From assembly GCF_023952475.1 (NCBI RefSeq), contig NZ_JALHRX010000010.1, positions 179,874-243,873 on the forward strand: 64,000 bases of DNA, written 5' to 3'. Origin of the DNA: Cupriavidus sp. WGlv3 (GTDB lineage Bacteria > Pseudomonadota > Gammaproteobacteria > Burkholderiales > Burkholderiaceae). Below, in pieces: positions 1-6,486 of the stretch (its first letter is position 1; each line of letters opens with the position of its first letter). The notes beneath the pieces were generated by a model, which was not told the origin of the DNA, did not search any database, and worked only from the letters and a program-made list of their open reading frames with translations. The translations under genes and the position numbers were made by a program.

Positions 1-77
1 CTCCGCGCCGTCTGGCCGCCGAGGCCATTGGGCAGAGAGTCGAAGAGCGGCTGGGTAGGCGTCGGCAGATCTCGCAT
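1..77 (-). CDS. 5' end of a Pho-regulated gene, product not identified (partial)
   Basis: Only the first 25 codons lie in the window, reading leftward from an ATG at 77 and beginning MRDLPTPTQPLF. A ribosome binding site (AAAAGGACA) sits about 7 nt upstream, so the start is convincing. The peptide is too short to assign a family. The promoter behind it has four PhoB-type half-sites, and sixA lies upstream on the same strand, so a phosphate or polyphosphate gene such as a polyphosphate kinase or exopolyphosphatase is a reasonable guess but unproven. The rest of the gene lies outside the window. Confidence 0.6.
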   Translation of the reverse strand, partial: MRDLPTPTQPLFDSLPNGLGGQTAR

Positions 78-113
78 CAGTATGTCCTTTTGGTGACGAA
101 ACTGTTGCGATGC

Positions 114-169
114 AATGTAGTGAGGGCCGGTGACAATGCCGTGACCCGGCGATGACGGTTGCGTGACTT
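114..169 (-). promoter_or_regulatory. Pho-box promoter: four PhoB half-sites plus -10
   Basis: Read on the minus strand there are four 7-mers, AAGTCAC (163-169), CCGTCAT (152-158), GGGTCAC (141-147) and TTGTCAC (130-136). All are spaced exactly 11 bp apart, the geometry of tandem PhoB sites. The last one is followed by 10 nt and then TACATT (114-119) as -10, the same arrangement as at the E. coli phoA promoter, where the Pho box replaces the -35. It points at the gene starting at 77. PhoB binding is inferred from the pattern. Confidence 0.72.
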
Positions 170-234
170 CGACAGCCGGGCCTGTCCGGGAGGCCTTCAG
201 GGGCACCCTGGGCGGTGCCGCACCCCTACCGGAC

Positions 235-711
235 TTAGAGGAATTCGGGGTTGATGACCGCGCGCAGCACCGTCTGGGCTTCGCTTTCGCGTGTACGGCC
301 GGTCAGCCACCAGACGCCGCCCTTGCGCACGCTCCACTCCATTTCGGTGCCCGCCAGCAACAGGCTGGCGACGCGGCCGATCCAGGGCTGATGGCCGACC
401 ACCACCACGTGTTCCGGGCGCTCGGGCCATTCGACCGCCGCGAGCACGGCGCTGACGTCGGCGCCGGGGGCCAGCGCATCCAGGATTTGCGCGTCGCCGG
501 TCAGCGCTGCCGCCGTTTCGCGGGCGCGCACGGCGGGGCTGCACAGGATGCGGGTATCGGCTGGCAGGTGGGCTCGCAGCCATTTGGCCGAGGCCTCCGC
601 CTGCTTGCGGCCGCGGCGCGTCAGCGGGCGCTGCAGATCGGCATGGCGGCTAAGGCTGAGGGCGTCGGGGAGGTCTTCGGCTTCGGCATGGCGCCACAGG
701 ATCAGGTTCAT
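235..711 (-). CDS. sixA: Phosphohistidine phosphatase SixA
   Basis: A 158-residue histidine-phosphatase fold protein. The phospho-accepting RH motif is at residues 7-8 (LWRHAEAED), and the second catalytic histidine is H107 in VVGHQPW. Its length matches SixA, the small branch of the phosphoglycerate mutase-like superfamily that in E. coli dephosphorylates phosphohistidine on phosphotransfer proteins. I chose the ATG at 711 because the fold begins immediately there (MNLILW); a longer frame upstream adds 49 residues without family character. It is cytoplasmic, with no signal peptide. It shares the strand of the Pho-box gene downstream, but that gene has its own promoter. A general histidine phosphatase of unknown substrate is the alternative. 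Confidence 0.88.
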   Translation of the reverse strand: MNLILWRHAEAEDLPDALSLSRHADLQRPLTRRGRKQAEASAKWLRAHLPADTRILCSPAVRARETAAALTGDAQILDALAPGADVSAVLAAVEWPERPEHVVVVGHQPWIGRVASLLLAGTEMEWSVRKGGVWWLTGRTRESEAQTVLRAVINPEFL

Positions 712-776
712 GTCGGACGGGGCAATGAGCGTGCTTCGAGTATGGTGAAGCGGCCCGACCGGCGCAAGCGCGGCGC

Positions 777-810
777 AAACAAAAGCGGGCTGCCGGTCAG
801 GGCAGCCCGC
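777..810 (-). terminator. Rho-independent terminator downstream of infA
   Basis: A perfect 10-bp stem (GCGGGCTGCC at 785-794 with GGCAGCCCGC at 801-810, loop of 6) is followed on the minus strand by TTTTGTTT. It lies about 100 nt past the infA stop and before sixA, so it should end the infA transcript. Confidence 0.8.
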
Positions 811-867
811 AAGTGTCTCCGGGCGCGGTGTCAGCGGCGTGACAGCGCGTCGGCGCAATACAGCGGC

Positions 868-899
868 GGCGCCGATGGCAATGCGTTGCCATCGGCGCC
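868..899 (-). repeat. Perfect 14-bp hairpin just after infA
   Basis: GGCGCCGATGGCAA (868-881) and TTGCCATCGGCGCC (886-899) form a perfect 14-bp stem with a TGCG loop, starting 10 nt after the infA stop codon. There is no T-tract on either strand, so it is not a standard terminator. It could protect the infA 3' end or be a small interspersed palindrome. Confidence 0.75.
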
Positions 900-909
900 G
901 TCGGGAAAC

Positions 910-1131
910 TCAGGACTTGTGGCGGAAGTTGATGCGCCCCTTGGTCAGGTCGTAGGGCGACATTTCCAGGGTTACGCGGTCGCCGGCCAGGATGCGGATG
1001 CGGTGCTTCTGCATCTTGCCCGAAGCGTATGCCCAGATTTCAACGCCGTTTTCCAGCGTGACTCGATAGCGGTTGTCAGGCAGGGCTTCCGACACCACGC
1101 CGCCAAATTCAATGAGTTCTTCCTTAGCCAA
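910..1131 (-). CDS. infA: Translation initiation factor IF-1, second (Burkholderiales) paralogue
   Basis: A 73-residue S1/OB-fold protein beginning with the IF-1 hallmark AKEELIE and ending in [14 protein letters not shown]-1 binds the 30S A site and helps IF-2 and IF-3 choose the initiator tRNA. The sequence matches the second IF-1 type that Burkholderiales carry besides the ribosomal-operon copy. The start is taken as TTG at 1131: a strong AAAGGAAG ribosome binding site lies 5-8 nt upstream and IF-1 homology begins exactly there. An in-frame upstream ATG would add a 16-residue non-homologous head. A rare TTG start on a translation factor may limit its expression. It is monocistronic, with a long leader and its own terminator. 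Confidence 0.93.
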   Translation of the reverse strand: MAKEELIEFGGVVSEALPDNRYRVTLENGVEIWAYASGKMQKHRIRILAGDRVTLEMSPYDLTKGRINFRHKS

Positions 1132-1736
1132 TCTGTCTTCCTTTTCGGCAGCCCGCGAAGGCTGCATGGTTACGTTTTCAAAAAATCTGTTCGCTTCGCC
1201 CGCAACGGCGCCCAACCGATGCACCTTGCGCCGATACGGCCACTCGCGTCTGAGGCGGTCGGGGGCAGGGGCGCAAATGCTCGGCGGCGGCGCCTGCATG
1301 ACCGGATCAAGCGGCGGCGTCAGCGGTGTTGCCCTGCGGGCGCGGATTGGGCGAAAACCTGGTCGCTGACAGCCGGAGAGGCCGTGTGCTTCGCGGAGCA
1401 GGCGGGCAGGTGTACCCGGTGGTTCGCCAGTTCGGTGTCGTCGCGGATGGCCCGCGCCGGCGGCTGCTGTTCGCTCGCTGCTGTTCATTAGCGAGAGCGC
1501 GCTGGTGAGAACGCCCGGTTACAGGGATGCTCGGACACCCCGGGGGCTACTCCGACATTGTATCACGTACGCGGATGCAGCATTGCCGGCGCGTCGGTTG
1601 CACCCGCCTGGCTCCTGCCGCAATAAAATGGCGATAAAGTCTCAAACCGTGTCGCGGTCCGCTTGGTATTTGTGTCATATGAGCTAGAACTAACGCGTAC
1701 GGCCGTGCCGGGCCGGATCTCGCAAAGGAGACTGCC
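1132..1736. other. 605-nt intergenic region with the infA leader
   Basis: No convincing gene here. On the minus strand a TACAAT box (1557-1562) may be the infA -10, which would give infA a leader of about 420 nt; no good -35 accompanies it. The right part, up to the ribosome binding site AAAGGAG near 1724, should carry the promoter of the gene at 1737, but I cannot place it. Confidence 0.4.
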
Positions 1737-2258
1737 ATGGAACTTCATCTGGAATCGCACCGCTATGTCCGCTGCCGTCCCGACTGGCGCGCCGCGGTAC
1801 TGGCGGGGCTGATTGCGGGCGCGGTCTACATGGTGCTGGAGCTGCTGACCGCGCGCTTTCTGCTGTACCAGGGCGCCTGGGGTACCGTGAAGATGGTAGC
1901 CGCCATCATCCTGGGCCGAGAGGCGCTGTCGGCCGATGCCTTCAACTGGACCATCGTGCTGGCCGCGGGCACGGTGCATTTTGCCTTGTCGATCATCCTG
2001 GCGGCGGCGCTGGCGCTGATCCTGTCGTCGTTCCGGCTCGATACCAGCCTGGGGCTGGCCTCGGTGGTCGGGATAGTATTCGGCGTGCTGGTGTACCTGG
2101 TCAACTTCTATGTGCTGGGGCGCTATATGAACTGGTTCGACGAGGCGCGCGGCTGGGAGAGCCTGTTCGCCCATGCGCTGTTCGGGCTGGTCGCGGCCGA
2201 TGTGTACTGCAACCTGGAACGGCGGCGCGGCGGGGCGCAGGCGCAGCCCCCCGCCTGA
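1737..2258 (+). CDS. Small four-helix inner-membrane protein, function unknown
   Basis: A 173-residue protein of unknown function. Hydrophobic segments lie at about residues 20-43, 70-98, 104-128 and 143-158, so four membrane helices are likely. The N-terminus (residues 1-18) is polar with several arginines, and the C-terminal tail is arginine-rich, as expected for cytoplasmic ends. A strong AAAGGAG ribosome binding site precedes the ATG. I recognise no catalytic or transport motif. It stands alone, with 107 nt before the next gene. Confidence 0.8.
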   Translation: MELHLESHRYVRCRPDWRAAVLAGLIAGAVYMVLELLTARFLLYQGAWGTVKMVAAIILGREALSADAFNWTIVLAAGTVHFALSIILAAALALILSSFRLDTSLGLASVVGIVFGVLVYLVNFYVLGRYMNWFDEARGWESLFAHALFGLVAADVYCNLERRRGGAQAQPPA

Positions 2259-2365
2259 ACCGTTTAGCCCATCTGGTTGATATGACGATTAACGCGCTCG
2301 CACTACGCTAGAGGCAAAGACCATAGCGGCTGGCGCCTGGCAGGTCCGCGCACAGCCACACCGGA

Positions 2366-3112
2366 GTGCCCATGCGGGTCGCAATCGTCAGTACCGAAAC
2401 CACCGGGCTCACGCCAGCCGACGAGCCCGTCAGCATCGGCTTGCTACTGGTCGAGGTGTCGCCGCGCGCCGGCGGCCTGCTGCGCGAAGTGGCGGAGTAC
2501 TACGGTTCGCAGGAGCCGACCGTGCCGATCAGCGCGGCCGCCACCGATACCCATGGCCTGACCGCCGACATGCTGCGCGGGCGCCGCTTCGACCTCGGCG
2601 CCATCCAGGCCATCATCGACGATGCCGAGGTGCTGGTGGCCCACGGCGCCGCCTTCAACGCCAGGATGCTGGAGAAAGTGCTGCCCGGCATCCAGCACAA
2701 GCGCTGGCGCTGCTCGGTGCGGCAGGTGCGCTGGTCCCAGTATTTCCATGCCGCCAACCACAAGCTCGATACGCTGTGCGAGCACCTGCATATCTTCCGT
2801 CCCCGGCCGCAGGTGGCTTTGGATGACTGCCTGGCGCTATCCAAGCTGCTGTTTCGGCCCCTCGGCGCCACCCAGCAGGCGACGCCGATGGGCTTCCTGC
2901 TGGCCGAAGCCGATTTCGCCATGAGCGCCGCCCCGCACGCCGGCAGCGCGCCGGGTCCGCCGCCCCTGGCGCCGCCGCCGGAGGCCGCGTCTTCCTGGAT
3001 GCCGCAAGTCGAAGCCAGCCAGCATGGGCCCGGGCGGGGGCTGGTGATGGCGGCCGTGATACTGATGCTGTTCGCCGGCGCGGTGATCTGGCCGGATTTG
3101 TTCCCGTGGTGA
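2366..3112 (+). CDS. Membrane-anchored DnaQ-fold (DEDDh-like) protein with substituted catalytic residues
   Basis: Residues 4-165 follow the 3'-5' exonuclease (DnaQ/RNase T) fold, but the metal-binding residues are altered. Motif I reads STETTG (residues 9-14), where DxE is usual, so only E11 remains. Motif II reads AHGAAFN (92-98) with Asn in place of the Asp. In motif III the usual His aligns with Q149, with D154 kept. A proline/alanine-rich linker (about 190-222) leads to a C-terminal hydrophobic helix (226-243), so the domain should sit on the cytoplasmic face of the membrane. Active exonucleases of this type do not need an anchor. The likely reading is a nucleic-acid- or nucleotide-binding pseudo-enzyme; weak residual activity cannot be excluded. 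Confidence 0.72.
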   Translation: MPMRVAIVSTETTGLTPADEPVSIGLLLVEVSPRAGGLLREVAEYYGSQEPTVPISAAATDTHGLTADMLRGRRFDLGAIQAIIDDAEVLVAHGAAFNARMLEKVLPGIQHKRWRCSVRQVRWSQYFHAANHKLDTLCEHLHIFRPRPQVALDDCLALSKLLFRPLGATQQATPMGFLLAEADFAMSAAPHAGSAPGPPPLAPPPEAASSWMPQVEASQHGPGRGLVMAAVILMLFAGAVIWPDLFPW

Positions 3113-3167
3113 CAGGGGGGGCAAGCGCCGGATGCCGCACGGCATGGCGTAGCTGCGCCGCGCAGGA

Positions 3168-3205
3168 AAAAAGAAAAACGGCCTGGATCTCCCGATCCAG
3201 GCCGT
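3168..3205 (-). terminator. Terminator of tRNA-Pro
   Basis: A 12-bp stem (ACGGCCTGGATC at 3178-3189 with GATCCAGGCCGT at 3194-3205) is followed on the minus strand by a T-rich tract (rc of 3168-3177). It lies 20 nt past the tRNA 3' end. Confidence 0.85.
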
Positions 3206-3224
3206 TGTTTCCGTTGGGTATTTC

Positions 3225-3301
3225 TGGTCGGAGCGATAGGATTCGAACCTACGACCCTCTGATCCCAAATCAGATGCGCTACCAGGCTGCGCTACGCTCC
3301 G
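3225..3301 (-). tRNA. tRNA-Pro(UGG)
   Basis: A 77-nt cloverleaf on the minus strand: acceptor CGGAGCG pairs with CGCTCCG, followed by A and an encoded CCA. The anticodon loop TTTGGGA gives anticodon UGG, and the T arm GTTCGAATC is standard. It has its own promoter and terminator. Confidence 0.97.
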
Positions 3302-3714
3302 AAGCCGGCCATTGTAGCCGCGTCGGCGAGCCCCGGTCAATGCGCGTCGATGCTGGCGGGTTCGGGCCGCCCGCGCGGGTCGCGATGCTCCCCCTTCTGG
3401 CGGGGGCGCTTTGTCTTGACTTGGGTTTGCGCGCTGCGATAATCCGCACACCGCTCCAGTCCGACCGGCGTGCTGTTGGGATCGCCCGGTTTTGCGTAGT
3501 TCCTTCCGGACTGACCTGATCACCACAACAAGAACGGCGCTCCCCGCCCCGGGCGAGCGGCTCGGTCTGCCTGCGTTCGCCAAAAGGCGGCAAGGGCGGC
3601 CTGAAACAGGCGATGCGGCATTCGATAACAACGATCCGGCACAGGATCGGCAAAGAAAGCAGGCAAGCGCGGCGGCACACGGAACGCCGCTGCTTGCCTT
3701 GGACGGGAATAAAG
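3302..3714 (+). promoter_or_regulatory. Promoter and structured leader of the diguanylate cyclase gene
   Basis: On the plus strand TTGACT (3416-3421), a 16-bp spacer and GATAAT (3438-3443) form a strong housekeeping promoter. Transcription from near 3450 gives a leader of about 265 nt before the ATG at 3715. The leader contains a small hairpin (GATCC pair, around 3633-3648) and a long one: AGGCAAGCGCGGCG (3661-3674) pairs with CGCCGC plus GCTTGCCT (3685-3699, one bulged T). The second hairpin ends 15 nt before the start codon, next to the ribosome binding site, and has no T-tract, so translational control is more likely than termination. Confidence 0.6.
3311..3340 (-). promoter_or_regulatory. 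Promoter of tRNA-Pro
   Basis: On the minus strand TTGACC (3335-3340) and TACAAT (3311-3316) are separated by 18 bp, a near-consensus housekeeping promoter. The -10 ends about 9 nt before the mature tRNA 5' end. Confidence 0.7.
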
Positions 3715-4980
3715 ATGTTTCAGTCGCACGTGGTTGTGCTCATCGCGGGGCTGTTTGCCTTGCAGATGGCAGTGGTTTGCGTGGTGTTGCGCCGCTCGTC
3801 GGGCATGGAGCGCAGCGGCCTGACATCCTGGGCGCTGGGCAGCGTGCTGGCGGCTTTTGCCGCGGCGCTGGCCGCGGTGCAGGCATTGCGGCCGATGTGG
3901 CTGGTGCCGGAGTCGACCGACCTGGCGCTGCTCGCCGCGCTTTCGGTGATGGCGGTGGGTGCCCGGCACTTTGCGCAACGGCCGGGCCGTGCCGCCGGCT
4001 TGCTGGGGCTGAACCTGGCGGCCGCGGCAGCGGTGGCCTGGGGCGACCTGGCGCCGCGCTACCTGGCCACGACGGTGGCGCTGCCCGATCTGGCGCCGGT
4101 GCTGAGCGCCTGCCATATCGTGCTGCTGCTGGATCTCGCGCGCAGCGTGGTGCCGGCGGTGCCGGCAACGCGCGGCACCGGCCGGCTGGCGGCGTGGTCG
4201 CTGGCGGCGATCGTGATCGCCGCGGCGGCCATCAATGCCTGGACCGTGTTGCGGCCGCTGGCGGCGATGGCGCAGGGCGGCGCCTGGCCGCGGCCGATGC
4301 CGTGGGACGGCGAACTGGCCGTGTTCAACGTCTTTGCGCTGGTCGGGGTGTCGGTGAGCTTTGCGCTGATGGCGCACGACCGGCTGCGCCGCATGCTGGA
4401 GCGGCGCGCGCGGCACGACGACCTGACCGATGTGCTGCTGCGCGGCGCCTTCTGGGAGGAACTGGAGGCCGCCTGCCTGCAGGCCGAGCGGCAGCGCAAG
4501 CCGATGACGGTCGCGTTTGTCGACCTCGATCACTTCAAGGCCATCAACGATGTCTATGGCCACCTGGCCGGCGACAGCGTGCTGCGGCACTTTGCCGGCC
4601 TGCTGCGCAAGACGCTCGGCCACGGCGACCTGGCCGGGCGTCTGGGTGGCGAGGAATTCGCCATCGTGATGCCGGATACCGCGCTGGAGACCGGGCGGCT
4701 TGCCTGCCTGCGGCTGGCCACGGCGGTGCGCGCCACGCCGTGCCCGTCCGAGCCCGATCCGATTGCCTATACCGTCAGCATCGGCGTGGCCGCGCGCCAG
4801 CCCGGCGAGGGTGCCGATGCGCTGATGCGCCGCGCGGATCGCGCGCTGTATGACGCCAAGCTGAAGGGGCGCAACTGCGTGTCGCTGCACCCGGCGGGCG
4901 GCGATAGCGCGGAATCGGCCGCCGACTCCGCCGGCGCCGGCCGCTACGTCACGCGCGGCCAGCCCCGTGCGGCGTCCTGA
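3715..4980 (+). CDS. Membrane-bound diguanylate cyclase (GGDEF domain)
   Basis: A 421-residue protein with about seven N-terminal hydrophobic helices (residues 5-220) and a C-terminal GGDEF domain (about 235-410). The active-site loop is GGEEF at 311-315, and the metal-binding Asp lies in FVDLDHFK (269-276), so it should make cyclic di-GMP from GTP. The inhibitory I-site RxxD that normally lies five residues before GGEEF reads GHGD here, so product inhibition through that site is probably lost. The ATG at 3715 is chosen because the membrane region begins directly after it. The gene is monocistronic behind the long leader described above, and the sensory input through the membrane domain is unknown. 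Confidence 0.9.
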   Translation: MFQSHVVVLIAGLFALQMAVVCVVLRRSSGMERSGLTSWALGSVLAAFAAALAAVQALRPMWLVPESTDLALLAALSVMAVGARHFAQRPGRAAGLLGLNLAAAAAVAWGDLAPRYLATTVALPDLAPVLSACHIVLLLDLARSVVPAVPATRGTGRLAAWSLAAIVIAAAAINAWTVLRPLAAMAQGGAWPRPMPWDGELAVFNVFALVGVSVSFALMAHDRLRRMLERRARHDDLTDVLLRGAFWEELEAACLQAERQRKPMTVAFVDLDHFKAINDVYGHLAGDSVLRHFAGLLRKTLGHGDLAGRLGGEEFAIVMPDTALETGRLACLRLATAVRATPCPSEPDPIAYTVSIGVAARQPGEGADALMRRADRALYDAKLKGRNCVSLHPAGGDSAESAADSAGAGRYVTRGQPRAAS

Positions 4981-4990
4981 GGCGCATCGC

Positions 4991-5021
4991 TTGTCACCGC
5001 GGCCGGGCGCTGCGGTAGAAT
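4991..5021 (+). promoter_or_regulatory. Possible promoter of tRNA-Arg
   Basis: TTGTCA (4991-4996) and TAGAAT (5016-5021) precede the tRNA by 10 nt. The 19-bp spacing is longer than ideal, so only the -10 is reasonably supported. Confidence 0.45.
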
Positions 5022-5031
5022 GCACGCCTTC

Positions 5032-5108
5032 GCGTCCTTAGCTCAGTTGGATAGAGCACTCGCCTTCTAAGCGAGCGGTCAGAGGTTCGAATCCTCTAGG
5101 ACGCGCCA
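5032..5108 (+). tRNA. tRNA-Arg(UCU)
   Basis: A 77-nt cloverleaf: acceptor GCGTCCT pairs with AGGACGC, then G and an encoded CCA. The anticodon loop CTTCTAA gives UCU. The D arm (GCTCAGTTGGATAGAGC) and T arm (GAGGTTCGAATCCTC) are canonical. Confidence 0.97.
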
Positions 5109-5365
5109 AAGCCCAGGGATTCGGGTCGCCAAATCGTCCCGGTCCGGTCCCTGCCGCTTCGCCGACATCATCCCGGCGCCATCCTGCGGTTTCCCATGCA
5201 TGCCATGTAGCGATAGGCATACCTGTTGAGGTTGTCCCGGCCTCACCCCTCATCTAGACTGGATTTCATTCGTCCAAGCGGTCAGTACTTAACCTGACCT
5301 GCCGAATGCGCGGCGGCGAGGTTGCCGGTCCTGGGTCTTGGTGATGATCTGCAGGGAGACAAGCG

Positions 5366-6469
5366 ATGATGCCTACGCCAACTTCGGAGCGCATGCTGTC
5401 GCGCGGACTACTCGATGTGCTGATCCGCGCGGGGCTGATCGCGGTGCTGGCGATCTTCTGCTTCCGGATTTTCCGGCCCTTTCTCGACCTCATTGTCTGG
5501 TCGGTGATCCTGGCCGTCACCATCTACCCCCTGCAGGTCAGGCTCAGGCGCAAGCTCGGCAACAAGGACGGACGCGCCGCCACGCTGATCGTCCTGGCCG
5601 CCATTGCCATCGTCGCGCTGCCGGCATACCTGTTGGGCGCCGCCATGGTCGACTCGGTGGGCAGTGCCATGGCCATGGTCAAGAAAGAGGGCTTGCATAT
5701 TCCGCCACCGGCCGAGTCAGTCGCCAGCTGGCCGCTGATTGGCCAGCGCCTGTACGACATCTGGCTGCAGGCCGCCTCCAACCTGACCGGCGCCATCCAG
5801 GCCTATGCGCCCCAGGTCCGGGAGATCAGCCTGGCCGTGCTCGGCGCCGCCGCCGGCATCGGCAAGGGGCTGCTGATATTCGTCTTCGCCTTGATTATCG
5901 GGGGCATCTTCATGGCCTACGGCGAGGCCGGCAACCGCAGCGCCGTGCAGATTGCCGCGCGCATGTTTGGCCCTGACCGGGGCCAGCGCATTGCCTCGCT
6001 GTGCACGGCGACCATTCGCGCGGTGGCCCAGGGCGTGGTCGGCATCGCCTTTATCCAGATGCTGCTGATCGGCGTCGCCTTCGTGATCAAGGGGGTCCCG
6101 GCCGCGGGCGTGCTGGCCATGGCCGTGCTGCTGCTGGGCATCGCGCAGCTGCCGGCCACGCTGATCACCGTGCCGGTGATCATCTATGTATTTGCCAGCG
6201 AAGGGGCCAGCGTGGCTACCATCGTCTTCTCCATCTATGTCTTCGTGGCCGGGCTGGCCGATAACGTGCTCAAGCCGCTGTTGCTCGGTCGTGGCGTCGA
6301 CGTGCCGATGCCGGTGGTGTTGATCGGTGCGCTGGGCGGAATGGTGACAGGCGGCGTGATCGGCCTGTTCATCGGCCCGGTGGTGCTGGCGGTCGGCTAT
6401 CAGCTGTTCTGGCAATGGGTGGAAGATCCGCCGCCGCAGACCGAGCCTGGCAGCCAGCAACAGACCTGA
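5366..6469 (+). CDS. AI-2E family (PerM/YdiK-type) membrane transporter
   Basis: A 367-residue polytopic protein with about seven or eight hydrophobic helices and the long mid-protein soluble stretch (about residues 110-150) typical of the AI-2E/UPF0118 family. Members export autoinducer-2 or small ions, or are uncharacterised, so the substrate is unknown. A strong AGGGAGAC ribosome binding site precedes the ATG. Its stop is only 17 nt before the outer membrane factor gene, which places it at the head of the five-gene export operon 5366-10686. Whether it works with the exporter or only shares the transcript is unclear. Confidence 0.85.
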   Translation: MMPTPTSERMLSRGLLDVLIRAGLIAVLAIFCFRIFRPFLDLIVWSVILAVTIYPLQVRLRRKLGNKDGRAATLIVLAAIAIVALPAYLLGAAMVDSVGSAMAMVKKEGLHIPPPAESVASWPLIGQRLYDIWLQAASNLTGAIQAYAPQVREISLAVLGAAAGIGKGLLIFVFALIIGGIFMAYGEAGNRSAVQIAARMFGPDRGQRIASLCTATIRAVAQGVVGIAFIQMLLIGVAFVIKGVPAAGVLAMAVLLLGIAQLPATLITVPVIIYVFASEGASVATIVFSIYVFVAGLADNVLKPLLLGRGVDVPMPVVLIGALGGMVTGGVIGLFIGPVVLAVGYQLFWQWVEDPPPQTEPGSQQQT

Positions 6470-6486
6470 AGCCATCCGGGCCGCCC

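Noticed and set aside
163..1491. Long open plus-strand frame over sixA and infA
   Set aside because: It is antisense to two well-supported genes, lacks any family pattern and has the composition of a high-GC shadow frame.
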